DNA of 64,000 bases, taken from Methylobacterium aquaticum. GTDB taxonomy: Bacteria > Pseudomonadota > Alphaproteobacteria > Rhizobiales > Beijerinckiaceae. The notes under the pieces are model-generated. The model did no database searches. It was not told where the DNA came from and saw only the letters and a list, made by a program, of their open reading frames with translations. The translations under genes were made by a program, and so were the position numbers. This document shows, piece by piece, positions 1 through 9,681 of the stretch (the stretch's first letter is position 1; every line of letters begins with the position of its first letter). Location of the stretch: positions 1,262,001-1,326,000 of the forward strand of contig NZ_CP043627.1 of assembly GCF_016804325.1 (NCBI RefSeq), in the 5' to 3' direction.

Positions 1-127
1 GGTTCAGCACGCCCGGGCCGGCCGGACCGTCGAGCGCCAGCAGGTCCTCGGCCGCGGCCTGGATCAGATCGCGCGCCTCGGCGACGAAATCCGCCACGAG
101 GTCGTCGGTGACCGGCGCCTCACTCAT
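1..127 (-). CDS. cheA: Chemotaxis histidine kinase CheA, N-terminal fragment
   Basis: Only the first 42 codons are inside the window; the gene runs off the left edge. The reading begins MSEAPVTDDLVADFVAEARD, an acidic amphipathic start typical of the histidine phosphotransfer (Hpt) domain of CheA. The ATG lies inside the last codons of cheR (8-base overlap, GATGAGTGA), so the two are translationally coupled. As last visible gene of an mcp-cheW-cheB-cheR operon, CheA is what the order predicts; the phosphorylated histidine itself is not visible. Another Hpt protein is possible but less likely. Confidence 0.8.
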   Translation of the reverse strand, partial: MSEAPVTDDLVADFVAEARDLIQAAAEDLLALDGPAGPGVLN

Positions 128-956
128 CCGCAATCTCCGGGCGCTGGTAGACGATCGCGTCCGGGAACCGGCGGGTGACGAACCGCGACGGGATCCGGGC
201 CATCGATTCGGTGTGGCCGAGGCACAGGAAGCCCCCCGGCCGCAGGGCGGCGAACAGGTTGGCGGCGGCCACCTTGCGGGACTCGTCGTCGAAGTAGATC
301 AGGACGTTGCGGCAGAACACGATGTCGAACCGCCCCTCCTGCGCCATCCCGGTCCCGTCGACGAGGTTGTGACGGCTGAACCGCACCGAGTTGCGCAAGT
401 CCGGCAGGATGCGCCAGGAGGCTTCGTCCTCCCGGGTGAAGTAGCGCGACACCAGGGCGGGCGGCAGCCGGCCGAGCGCCCGGGCGCCGTAGCGCCCGGT
501 TTCCGCCGCGGCGAGCGCCCTCGTGTCGATGTCCGAGCCGACGATCTCGATCTCCCAGTCGTCGACCGCGGGCCAGTGTTCGAGGAGCCACAGCGCCACC
601 GAATAAGGTTCCTCGCCGGTGGCGCAGGGCATCGACCAGATCCGGATCGGATCGCTCCGCGTCCGCCCGGCGGTGACCGCCGCCATGAGCGAACCGGTGA
701 GGCAGCGCAGCTGGTGCTCCTCGCGGTTGAAATAGGTCTCGTTGACCGTGAAGGCGTTGACGAAATGCTGCACCTCGCCGTCCGCGTCGGCGCGCAGGCA
801 GGCGAGATAGGCCGGCAGGGCGGAAAGGCCGGTGGCGCGCAGCCGCTCCAGCACCCGGCGCTCGACGAAGGCGCGCCGGTTGCCCGGCACCAGGATGCCG
901 GTCTGCCGGTAGAGCAGGTCGCAGATCCGCGTCAGGTCGGGTTCGGTCAGGATCAT
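120..956 (-). CDS. cheR: Protein-glutamate O-methyltransferase CheR
   Basis: Methylates glutamates of chemoreceptors with S-adenosylmethionine, setting adaptation against CheB. The start MILTEPDLTRICDLLYRQTG at 956 gives 278 residues, the usual CheR length; an upstream extension of the frame is an artefact over cheB. Seen in order: an N-terminal helical domain (about 1-75), NETYFNREEHQL, the SAM-site segment MPCATGEEPYS, GSDIDTRAL, and FCRNVLIYFD near the C terminus. The ATG overlaps the cheB stop (ATGA), and the stop overlaps the cheA start. Confidence 0.96.
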   Translation of the reverse strand: MILTEPDLTRICDLLYRQTGILVPGNRRAFVERRVLERLRATGLSALPAYLACLRADADGEVQHFVNAFTVNETYFNREEHQLRCLTGSLMAAVTAGRTRSDPIRIWSMPCATGEEPYSVALWLLEHWPAVDDWEIEIVGSDIDTRALAAAETGRYGARALGRLPPALVSRYFTREDEASWRILPDLRNSVRFSRHNLVDGTGMAQEGRFDIVFCRNVLIYFDDESRKVAAANLFAALRPGGFLCLGHTESMARIPSRFVTRRFPDAIVYQRPEIADE

Positions 957-2074
957 GCGACCATCGCCGTCAGCTCGGCCGCGATGGCCTCCAGCGGGGC
1001 GACGACGCTGGCGCCGCCGGCCCGCACCAGTTCCCCCGGCATGCCCCAGACCACCGCCGTCGCCTCGGCCTCCGCGATGGTGCGTCCGCCGCGGGCCCGC
1101 AGCTCCGCCATGGTGCGGGCGCCGTCGCGGCCCATGCCGGTCATCAGAACCCCGACCAGGCGCCGGGGCGGCACGAGGCCGAGGGCGGTCTCCACCAGGC
1201 GGTCGACGCTCGGATGCCACGGATACTCGGCTTGCGCCGGAGCCGGCGCCGCCATCAGGCCGCCGGGCCGGCGCACCACGATCACGTCGGCGTCGCCCCG
1301 CCCGACATAGACCCGCCCCGGGACCAGGAGCACCGGGGCCGTGACCTCCTGGACGTCGAGCGCGGAGAGCCCGTCGAGCCGGCGGGCGAGCGGCCCGGTG
1401 AAGGTCGCCGGCATGTGCTGGGCGACGACGATCGGCCAGGCAAAGCCGGCGGGCAGCCCGCTAAGAAGCGCGGTGAGCGCCGGGGGGCCGCCCGTCGAGG
1501 CGCCGACGAGGACGAGGCCGCCGGCCGGGTCCGGCGACGGGGCGGGATGCGCGGAGGCGTCCCGGTCGGGGGCGGGATCGATCGGGTCGGGGGCCTGCGA
1601 CCCCGAGCGGAAGGCGGGGCGCGGGGCGAGGCCGGCATGGCGCGCACGCAGGCGGGCCGCGAGCCCGTGGGCGGTGCGCGGCCGGGCCCGGGCCGCCGCC
1701 CGCACCGTCCTGACCAGAGCGGGCGCGAACCGATCGAGCGCCAGCGAGACCGCCCCGGCCGGCTTCCCGATCACGTCGACGGCGCCGCGAGCCAGGGCGT
1801 CCAGGCTCGCCTCGGCCCCCTCCCCGGTGAGGGAGGACAGCATCACCACCGGGCAGGGCCGCTCCAGCATGATCCGGTCGAGGCAGGCGAGCCCGTCGAG
1901 CCCCGGCATGGTCACGTCGAGGGTCACCACGTCCGGCGCGAAGCGGGGCAGGAGATCGAGGGCTTCGAGGCCGTCGCGGGCGAAGGCGAGGGTGAAATCG
2001 CCCTCGGCGGCGAAGATGCCGCCCAGCACCTTGCGCATCAGGGCCGAGTCGTCGACCACGAGGAGACGGATCAT
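953..2074 (-). CDS. cheB: Chemotaxis response regulator methylesterase CheB
   Basis: Removes methyl groups from (or deamidates) chemoreceptors when phosphorylated by CheA. The 373-residue protein has an N-terminal receiver domain (VVDDSALMRKV, phospho-acceptor Asp53 in TLDVTMPGLDG, Lys in VIGKP), a proline/arginine-rich linker, and a C-terminal methylesterase domain with serine (GASTGGPPAL), histidine (VVAQHMP) and aspartate (MTGMGRDGA) motifs. The ATG at 2074 fits the REC start. It overlaps the frame-corrected end of the upstream CheW gene by ATGA, and the cheB stop overlaps cheR in the same way. Confidence 0.96.
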   Translation of the reverse strand: MIRLLVVDDSALMRKVLGGIFAAEGDFTLAFARDGLEALDLLPRFAPDVVTLDVTMPGLDGLACLDRIMLERPCPVVMLSSLTGEGAEASLDALARGAVDVIGKPAGAVSLALDRFAPALVRTVRAAARARPRTAHGLAARLRARHAGLAPRPAFRSGSQAPDPIDPAPDRDASAHPAPSPDPAGGLVLVGASTGGPPALTALLSGLPAGFAWPIVVAQHMPATFTGPLARRLDGLSALDVQEVTAPVLLVPGRVYVGRGDADVIVVRRPGGLMAAPAPAQAEYPWHPSVDRLVETALGLVPPRRLVGVLMTGMGRDGARTMAELRARGGRTIAEAEATAVVWGMPGELVRAGGASVVAPLEAIAAELTAMVA

Positions 2075-3332
2075 GCGGGCACCCTCCCGGCGGGACCCGC
2101 GCGGGCGAGGAGCGCGGCGGGGTCGATCAACCGCAGGGATCCCCCGGCAGTTCCGCCAGCCGGGTGACGGCGTCAGTCCCATCCACCGCCGGCCGGATCG
2201 CGCCGGCTTCCGGCCGCACGAGCCGGGTCGCCCCATCGACGAGCAGACCCGCTCGGGCACCTCCGGCCTCGACCACCACCAGGCGCCGACGGTCGCCTTC
2301 GCCCCCGGGCGGCAGGCCGAGGCGACGGCGCAGATCGAGGACCGGCACGGCGCCGCCGCGCATCGCCAGCATCCCGGCGAGACCGTCGGCGGCCCCGGGC
2401 ACCCGCATCAGCGATTCCGGTGCCCGCTGCACCCCGCGCACGGCCCCGGCGGGCAGGCCGTAGGCGCTCCCGGCAAGATCGATCACCACCATCGGCTCGA
2501 TATCGGCGATCGTGGCCGGCGGCCGGTCCGGCTCCGGTGTGCCGGCCGGAATCAGAGCCTGTGGCGACAGGAGGCAGACGAGGGTTCCGTCGTCGAGGCG
2601 GACGAAGCCGGCCGCCGGCCCGTCGCGGCGCAGGGCCCGGGGCACCGGGTCGATCGCGTCCGGGCGCACCCGCAGCACCGGCCCGACCCGCTCGGCCACC
2701 AGCCCGATCCCGCCGAGCACGGCGACCCGCTTGCCCGGGGCGGGGCCGAGCCCGAGACCGGTCGCCAGATGCAGGAGCGGCAGCGACCGGCCCTGCCAGG
2801 GCATCGCGTCCGACGCCGCGCCATCCGGCAAGCGCGTCACCGCCTCGACCGCGCCGAGCGGCAGGGCGTAGGCGCGTCCCGCGACGGTGAGCGCCAGGAG
2901 AGGGATGGCGGCGCGCGGGGCGTCCGGCGGCGTGGCCCGCTCATTGCGCGAGGTGGCCGGATCGGCGGCTTCCGTCCGCCGCGGCAGCAGCCTCGCGACG
3001 AGGCCCGGCAGATCGAGGAGCGCGGCCCCGCCCGGCTCCGCCGCGAGGCCGACGACGCGGGCGACAAGGAGCCCGACCGGCTCCCCCGCCTCGGCCAGCA
3101 CCATCCGGCCGGCCGGCGTCGAACCGGCCCCGAGCAGCCGGGCGAGATCGAGGACCGGGAGCGCGGTCCCGCGCCGCTCGGCGAGGCCGGCGAGCGCCGC
3201 CGGCGCCCCCGGCACCCGGGTCAGGGCCGGGACCGGCGCCAGGGCCCGCACCCGCTCCGCCGGAAGGGCGACGCGCGTCCCGTCCGCGTCGGACGCGACG
3301 ACGAGGAAGCGGGCGGACTCGGCCTCAGCCAT
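2071..3332 (-). CDS. Triple CheW-domain coupling protein (frameshifted near 3' end as read)
   Basis: Three CheW-like domains follow one another: about residues 5-110, 140-265 and 285-415. Each has the pattern of a hydrophobic opening strand, a PVLDLRRRLG-type segment and a closing V(D/E)G strand. CheW domains link receptors to CheA. As read, the frame stops at 2127 after ELPGDPCG. Adding one G to the five-G run (plus-strand C run 2141-2145) restores a normal CheW ending, RLIDPAALLARAGPAGRVPA, and a stop at 2071 that overlaps the cheB ATG, as every other junction here does. The start at 3332 overlaps the receptor stop by 8 bases. Confidence 0.85.
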
Positions 3333-5285
3333 CCGTGCCCTGCAGCTCGTCGGCGAGAAGCGCGATCTCCTCGACCGCCGCCGCCAGGTCCTCGGCGCCG
3401 CGGGCCTGCTGGCGGGCGGCGGTGGCGGCCTCGGTCGAGGCGCGGTCGGCCTCCTCGGCGGCCGCCGCGATCTGGCGGGCGCCCGCGGCGATGTCGGCGG
3501 CGGCGGTGAGGATGTGGTCGGCGCCCTCGGCGATCTCGCGGTTGGCCCGTTCCAGCTCGGCGACGTCGGTCGCCACCGCGGCGAGGCCCGCCGTCAGGGC
3601 CCGGTTCTTCGCCACCTCGGCCTCGGCGGCGGCGACCGAGCGTTCGAGGGCGCGGCGCAAGGCGGCGGCGCCGTCGCGGATCGTCCGCACGGTCGCGCGG
3701 ATCCGCTCCGCGCCCCCGCGGCATCGCGCGACAGGGCCCGGATGTCGGCGGAGACCAGGGCGAAGCCCTGGCCCGCCTCGCCGGCCCGGGCGGCCTCGAC
3801 CGCGCCGGTCACCGCCAGCATGCCGATCTGCACCGCCACGAGGGCGATGCCCTCGACGATCGTCTCGATCCGCCCGGTGCCGGCCTCGATCGTGCCGAGG
3901 CGGTCGAGGGAGGCGCGCATCCCGTCGAGGGCCTGGCCGACCCCGTCGGCGAGGCCCTCGAGGGCGGCACGGGCCTCGTGCAGGGTCCCGGCAAGCTCCG
4001 AGACCTGCGCCAGCGCGTGGTCGGCGCCGGCCCGGGCCCCGGCGGCGGCGCGCTCGATCTCCACCATGGCGGCGGCGGATTGCCGGGCGGCGGCGCTCTG
4101 GAGGGTCAGGCCGCGGCTGATCTGGTCGATGGCGGCCAGGATCTCGGCGGCCGCACCCGACAATTCCTGGATCGAGGCCGAGAGCGCATCGGCGGCACCC
4201 CCGATCTCCTCCGCGCTCGCCCGCGCCGCGACGCTGCCGCGCAGGGTCTCGGCCAGGGCCGCCAGCGCCTCGGCGGTGATCTGGCCCTGGTCGAGGGCTT
4301 CCGTCTGCTGCGCCACGGCGCGTTGCGCCTCCTCGGCGGCGGCGGCCTGCTGCTCGGCCGCGGACGCGACCTGCTCGGCGCCGGCCTGCGCCTCGCGGGT
4401 GGTCGCCTCCGCCCGCAGCGCCGCCGCCAGGATCGCTTGCGCGCCCTCCGCCAGTGTGCCGAGATCGCCCCGCGCCGCCTCCAGCTGCCGGCCGACGCGG
4501 GCGCCGGACGACGCCTCGGCCACGGCCCGGGCGGCCGCGTCCCGGACCGCCTGCCTGAGCGCCCCGATCTCGGCCCGGATACCCTCGGCCCGCTCGCGCA
4601 CCTCGCCGGCACCGGCCTCGGCCGTCTCGGCGAGCGCCCGGACCTCGTCGGCGACGACCGTAAAGCCGCGGCCCTGCTCCCCGGCCCGCAAGGCCTCCAG
4701 GGCGGCGTTGAGGGCGAGCAAGCCGGTCTGGTCCGCGATCTCCGCGACCGTGGCGGTGACCGCGCCGATGCTCGCCGCCCCGCGGTCGAGCTCGTCGACG
4801 ATGCCGACCGTCACCGCCTGGCGCCCGGCCTCGGCCTCGATCGCCGCGACCGACTGGGTCGCCTGGGCACCGGCCTCGGCGAGGAGCGACTGGAAGGCGG
4901 TGGTGCGCTGGCGCGACAGGTCGGCCCGCTCCCGGGCCTCGCCGAGCCGCCCGGCGATCGCCGCCACCGCGGCCAGCGATTCCTGGGCGGCACCCGCGGC
5001 CTCCTCGGCCCCGCCGGCGATCTGCTCCATCGCCCGGCGCAGCTCCTCGGCCGCGGCGGAGGCCTGCGTGACGCCGGCAGCCAGCTCCTCGGTGGCGGCG
5101 CCCAGGCGCTCGGTCGCCTTCTGCCGGCGTGTCCGGGTGTCCTCGCCCGCCTCGTCGCGCGCGCGCACCCGACCGCGCCGGGCGACGGGAGCGGTTTCCT
5201 TGGCCGCGTCCGGCGACCGGGGCGCGTCGTCCCGGCGGTCCGGCAGAGCCGGGCCCGCGAGCTTCGCCTTCTTCACCAATGCCAT
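3325..5285 (-). CDS. Soluble methyl-accepting chemotaxis protein with two signalling-tip motifs (one frameshift as read)
   Basis: About 653 residues, alanine-rich and almost entirely helical, with no signal peptide or membrane segment, so probably a cytoplasmic receptor. The classic tip motif appears at about 183-220 ([20 protein letters not shown], then [11 protein letters not shown]). A second, diverged tip is at about 482-520 ([20 protein letters not shown], then [10 protein letters not shown]). Start [11 protein letters not shown] at 5285. The frame breaks after ALSRDAAG; adding one G to the run at plus-strand C 3713-3717 restores [16 protein letters not shown] and a coiled-coil C terminus ending ELQGTDG. 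First gene of the chemotaxis operon. No sensor domain could be recognised in the short basic N terminus. Confidence 0.88.
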
Positions 5286-5516
5286 CGCCGCCCGACACCC
5301 GCCCGCACACGATTCGCTCACGCGTCAGCCGGTGTGCCGGAGGCCGGCAGCGGGAGCAAGCGCGCGGGGGCACGGCCTTGGGGAGTATGAGGTGGGGGGC
5401 GCTTGCGGCGGCCACGCCGAGCGCTCGCTCCGGCACTCCACGGGCCTTCCCGCGTGAACCGCTCCGGGTTTCCCGGAGGCTGTTCGTCTCGGGTCAGACG
5501 GCTCCCGTGCCAAGGC

Positions 5517-5600
5517 CACGCCGCCCGCCTCGCCGAGCGCGGGGTCGCCGACATCGACGCGCCGGTCTCCGGCGGCACCGCCGGGGCCGGGGCCGGTCCC
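5517..5600 (+). pseudogene. Remnant of a 3-hydroxyisobutyrate dehydrogenase-family gene
   Basis: A short plus-strand stretch reads ARLAERGVADIDAPVSGGTA followed by GAGAG. This matches the substrate-binding signature of beta-hydroxyacid dehydrogenases (DAPVSGGxxGA). No Rossmann start precedes it, and the frame loses resemblance after GAG. It lies in the roughly 660-base gap between the chemoreceptor and the ThDP enzyme. The rest of that gap shows no convincing gene; positions 5760-5840 are noticeably more AT-rich than the surroundings. Confidence 0.5.
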
Positions 5601-5944
5601 CTCGACGACGTCGACCGCCTCGGGCGCGCCGTGCGTTGCCCCGCGACCTGATGCCGTCGGGCCGCTTCCCGATGGAGGGTTTCGACTCCGTCGGCGGCCT
5701 GCCGGTGGTGCCGCACGTCGCCCCAGAGGCCAGCGCCGGCAGACCGCTCGCCTTCTGGCTATAGTGATTCATATCGAAAGCAGTAAAAGATACGTCCTTG
5801 GCGGGACCATCTACGTCTTGGAACCCGTCTGGCATCGGTTCGCATCGCGATGCATGACCGGATACGCCGGACGGCCGCGCACGGGGCGTCCGACGGCGCC
5901 GACCAGGCCCGGCGCGGCTGCCTCCCGGCAGAGGCGCATGAGCG

Positions 5945-7659
5945 TCAGTGGTGCGGCAGCCACACGTCGAGCACGGCGCAGCGCTTCTCCTCGCGGACCA
6001 CCCGCAGGGCCTCGGTGAGAGCCTCGTCCACCTCCGGTGCCGTCTTGACCTGACGCCCCCAGGCCCCCCCGCGGCGGCGGCGATGCCGACGTAATCGGGC
6101 GCCGGTTCGAACGAGGTATCGAGGTGGTTGGCCCGCGCGGCGTAGCCGTCGGGATGGACGGCCAAGGTCGAGAGCTTCGGTGATTTCCAGCCGCGGTTGT
6201 TGAAGACGATCTGGAGGAAGGGCGTTTCGTAGCGGCGCGCCATCCAGTGGACCGAGGACGGCACGGTGAACATGTAGGAGCCGTCGCCGGTGAGCGCGAC
6301 GACGGTCCTGTCGGGCTGCGCCAGCTTGATGCCGATCGCCGCGCCGCCGTTCCAGCCGAGGGACCCGCCGCCGCTGGTGAAGATCGCGCCGGGCCGATCG
6401 AGGGCCAGGTGATCGAACACGGTGTGGTAGTGCGAGATGCCCTCGTTCACGAACAAGGCCTCGTCGCCCGCGAGCGTCCGCAGCCGGGAGATCAGGTATT
6501 CCGAGGTGACGGCGTCGTCGGCGGATGGCTGTTCCAGCGAACGGAGCGCCTGCTGGCGGGCGGCGTGAAGCTCGGCGTAGTGGCCGGCGCGGGCCTCGAC
6601 GGCGGCGGTCTCGGGGGGGTGGGCGTCGAACCAGTCGTTGAGCTGGTCGAGGGCGGTCTCGGCATCGGCCGCGAACACGCCTTCGGCGCGGATGTGCCAG
6701 AGCGGCATCTGCTGTTTCAGCGGGTCGACGTCGATGTGGAAGATGCGGGCCTCGTCGGCCGGCCGCGACACGGTCGGGATCCACGGCACGTCGCTGTCGA
6801 CGACCAGGATCACGTCGGCTGCCGCCAGCACCGGGTTCTGGCGCGGGTGGTTCCACTGATTGCCCTGGTAGAGCGGGTCGGTGTGCGGAAAGTTCATCGC
6901 GTTCGGCACCGATTCCAGAACGCCGATCCCGAGCCGCCGGCAGAGCGCCGTCAGGGGCGCGACCGCGTTCGGGTTGCGGCCGACGAAGGAGGTGACGAGG
7001 AGGGGCCGGCGAGCGCCCGCCAACGCGGTCGCGATCTCCCGCACGGCCCGCCGGCTCAGGGCCGCCGGCTCGATCGGCCGCCACGCGGCGGCATCGTTGC
7101 GGGTCGGGGCGACCTCTTCCTCCATCACCTCGCGGGCGCCCATCAGGTAGACCGGGCCCTTCGGGTCGGACCGGGCGAATTGCAGCGCCCGATGGACGAG
7201 GTCCTTGACGTTCTTGCCCGTGCGGATCTCGTTGTCGTAGCGCATGTAGCCGCGCACCAGCCCGCGCTGGTCGTGGACATCCTGGATCCACTGGATGAAC
7301 TCGTTGCGGCTGCCCGTCAGCTCGCCTTCCTGGGTGAACGGGGAGGCGCCCGCGAAGATGATCATCGGCGCGCGGCCCTTGGCGGCGTTGTGCACGGCGC
7401 CCGCCAGCGCCTGGGTGCCGCATTCGACGTGGACGACGACCGCCTGGGGCACGCCGCTCGCCTGCCAGTAGCCGTGGGCGGCGCTCATGCCGACCATCTC
7501 GTTGGGACAAGTGACGATGTCGGGGATCTTGCGTCCGGCGGCCCGCGCCTCGGCGATCGCCTCGATCAGCGCCGGGTGGTCGCTTCCGACATTGGCGAAG
7601 ATGAACGAGACGTCGGCCTCGATCAGGGCATCCAGGAAGGCGCTGCTCGTCGTGTACAT
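5945..7659 (-). CDS. Thiamine-diphosphate-dependent decarboxylase/acetolactate synthase-like enzyme (one frameshift as read)
   Basis: About 571 residues with the three-domain ThDP fold. The N-terminal domain carries the catalytic Glu in CPNEMVGMSAAHGYW. A middle domain follows, then a C-terminal ThDP/Mg site with GDGSYMFT and, about 25 residues on, FNNRGW. The family includes benzoylformate decarboxylase and acetolactate synthase; the substrate cannot be read. The frame breaks after VGIAAAAGG at a G7 run (plus-strand C 6064-6070); one extra G restores AWGRQVKTAPEVDEALTEAL and the end DVWLPHH. The gene starts 5 bases after the MarR gene, so they share a transcript. Beside an aldehyde dehydrogenase and an aromatic-acid transporter, a 2-oxoacid decarboxylase role is plausible. 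Confidence 0.85.
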
Positions 7660-7664
7660 GGCTC

Positions 7665-8219
7665 TCAGTCCTCGTCGGCCGCTGGGCTCGATCGATGCGG
7701 ATCGGTGCTCAAGGCCTCGGTCAGGGTCTTCAGGAGTAGGATGATCTGCTGGCGCTGCCCGGGCGCGAACAGGGCGTTGAGCCGGGCGTCGTGTCGGGCC
7801 GCGCAATCCGCGAGCAAGGCCAGCTTGGCGCGCCCGTCCTCCGTCAGGCTGATCCGGCGCCCCCGCCGGTCCGCGGGGTCGGGCTCGCGCCGGATCAGCC
7901 CGCGCCGCTCGAGGTCGCCGAGGAGTGGCGTCAGGGTGCTCTTGTCGCGGCTGGTCGCGAGGCTGAGCGCCGTCTGGCTGACGCCGGGATTGTCGCCGAT
8001 GAGCTGCAACAAGGCATACCAGCCGGGACGCAGGCCCAGATCCCCGGTCAGCGCGCTGAACGCCTGGAACGACGCGTTCTGGGCGAGACGCAGGTTGTAG
8101 GCGATCGTCTCGCCCAGGCGTCCGAGCCGGACCGGGTCCTGTGCGGTGTCGATGACGGCCTCGTCTGCCGGCGAGGCCGTCTTCGTCCGGCTAGAACGGG
8201 TAGTGGGGCGCTTGCGCAT
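7665..8219 (-). CDS. MarR-family transcriptional regulator
   Basis: 184 residues with the winged-helix MarR fold: a dimer helix (ETIAYNLRLAQNASFQAF), recognition region (GVSQTALSLATSRDKSTLTP), then LLGDLERRGLIRREPDPADR leading into the wing. Conserved DxRxR-type residues are present (DPADRRGRR). The start at 8219 overlaps the end of the aldehyde dehydrogenase gene by 29 bases and has an unusually basic N terminus; a later start is possible. MarR proteins usually repress neighbouring catabolic or efflux genes and are released by aromatic ligands. The palindrome at 11272-11291 is a candidate operator. Confidence 0.9.
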   Translation of the reverse strand: MRKRPTTRSSRTKTASPADEAVIDTAQDPVRLGRLGETIAYNLRLAQNASFQAFSALTGDLGLRPGWYALLQLIGDNPGVSQTALSLATSRDKSTLTPLLGDLERRGLIRREPDPADRRGRRISLTEDGRAKLALLADCAARHDARLNALFAPGQRQQIILLLKTLTEALSTDPHRSSPAADED

Positions 8220-9642
8220 TGATGGTGATCCAGCGCAGGTCGGTGAACTCGGCGATCGCCGCCCGCCCGCCGAACCGGCCATAGCCGCTGGCCCCCACGC
8301 CGCCAAACGGCATCTGTGCCTCGTCGTAGACCGTCGGGCCGTTGATGTGGCAGATGCCGGAGTCGATCCGCTCGGCCACCCGCATGGCCCGGCCGATGTC
8401 GCGGCCGAACACGGCGGCGGACAGGCCGTACTCGGTATCGTTGGCCAGCCGGATCGCGTCCTCGTCGTCCTTGGCGCGGATGATCGCCACGATCGGCCCG
8501 AAGGATTCCTCCCGGTAGATCGCCATCTCCGGCCCGACATGATCGACGATGGTCGGCGGCACGATCGCCCCCTCGCCCGCGCCGCCGTCGAGGGCGAGGC
8601 GCGCCCCCTTCGCGGCCGCGTCGCGAGCGAGGCCCGCGACATGGGCCGCGGCATGACGGTCGACCACCGCCCCCAGGGCGACGTCGCCGTTGCGCGGATC
8701 GCCCACCGGCAGGCGCGCGACCTTGGCGACGAATTTCTCCACGAAGGCGTCGGCGACCGTTTCGTCCACGACGATGCGCTCGGTGGACATGCAGATCTGA
8801 CCCTGGTTCAGGAAGGCGCCGAACGCCGCGGCGTTCACCGCCTCGTCGAGGTCGGCATCCGCCAGGATCACCAGGGGGGCCTTGCCGCCGAGTTCGAGCA
8901 GGACCGGCTTGAGGTGGCGCCCGGCGGTCTCGGCGATGATGCGGCCGACCTTGGTCGAGCCGGTGAAGTTGACCCGCTTGACGGCGGGGTGGGCGATCAG
9001 CGCCGCGACCACCTCGGCGGCGTCATCGGGCGCGTTGGTGACGACGTTGACCGCGCCGTCCGGCAGGCCGGCCTCCTGCAGGATCTCGCCGATCAGCCGG
9101 TGCGTCGCAGGGCAGGCCTCGGAGGCCTTCAGGACGACGGTGTTGCCGCAGGCCAGCGGCACCGCGAGAGCCCGCACGCCCAGGATCACCGGGGCGTTCC
9201 AGGGCGCGATCCCCAGCACCACGCCGGCGGGCCGGCGGACGCTCATCGCGAGGCAGCCCGGCCGGTCCGACGGGATGACCTCGCCGGTGACCTGCGTGGT
9301 CATCGCCGCCGCCTCGCGCAGGTTGCCGGCGCCGAGCATGACGTTGAACCGGGCCCAGCCGGCCGTCGCGCCGGTCTCGGCGGTCATGGCGGCGACGAAG
9401 TCCTCCGCCCGCGCCTGCATCAGGTCGGCGGCCTTCAGGAGCATGGCGCGGCGGGCATTCGGGCCGAGGCTCGACCAGCCCGGGAAGGCGCGGGCCGCCG
9501 CCTCTGCGGCGGCCTCGGCGTCGCGCACCGCCGCGGCGGGGGCCCGCGTCACCACCTCGCCGTCGATCGGATTGCGGCGCTCGAAGGTCGCCCCGCCCGC
9601 GGCCTGCCGGCCGCGGCCGCCGATCAGAAGATCGATCTGCAT
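8191..9642 (-). CDS. NAD(P)-dependent aldehyde dehydrogenase (salicylaldehyde/vanillin/benzaldehyde dehydrogenase-like)
   Basis: 483 residues, full length for the ALDH superfamily. It oxidises an aldehyde to the acid. Seen: the cofactor-site PWNAP, FTGST(KVGR), catalytic Glu250 in LELGGKAP, nucleophile Cys284 in GQICMSTERI, and EESFGPI. The GQICMSTERIVV form is the one common in salicylaldehyde/vanillin-type enzymes, which suggests an aromatic aldehyde. Lies 39 bases downstream of the MFS gene and overlaps the MarR gene, so the four genes form one operon. Confidence 0.93.
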   Translation of the reverse strand: MQIDLLIGGRGRQAAGGATFERRNPIDGEVVTRAPAAAVRDAEAAAEAAARAFPGWSSLGPNARRAMLLKAADLMQARAEDFVAAMTAETGATAGWARFNVMLGAGNLREAAAMTTQVTGEVIPSDRPGCLAMSVRRPAGVVLGIAPWNAPVILGVRALAVPLACGNTVVLKASEACPATHRLIGEILQEAGLPDGAVNVVTNAPDDAAEVVAALIAHPAVKRVNFTGSTKVGRIIAETAGRHLKPVLLELGGKAPLVILADADLDEAVNAAAFGAFLNQGQICMSTERIVVDETVADAFVEKFVAKVARLPVGDPRNGDVALGAVVDRHAAAHVAGLARDAAAKGARLALDGGAGEGAIVPPTIVDHVGPEMAIYREESFGPIVAIIRAKDDEDAIRLANDTEYGLSAAVFGRDIGRAMRVAERIDSGICHINGPTVYDEAQMPFGGVGASGYGRFGGRAAIAEFTDLRWITINAQAPHYPF

Positions 9643-9681
9643 CGTGAACTCCAGATGTGAGGTTGCCAGTGGACGGTGGGT

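Noticed and set aside
108..3509. Long plus-strand frames across the chemotaxis genes
   Set aside because: They are antisense shadows of cheR, cheB and the CheW gene, rich in Arg, Pro and Gly, without recognisable domains.
5600..5760. Possible second coding remnant ending GRPLAFWL
   Set aside because: The frame reads GFDSVGGLPVVPHVAPEASA, which looks protein-like, but no family could be assigned and no start or upstream part was found.
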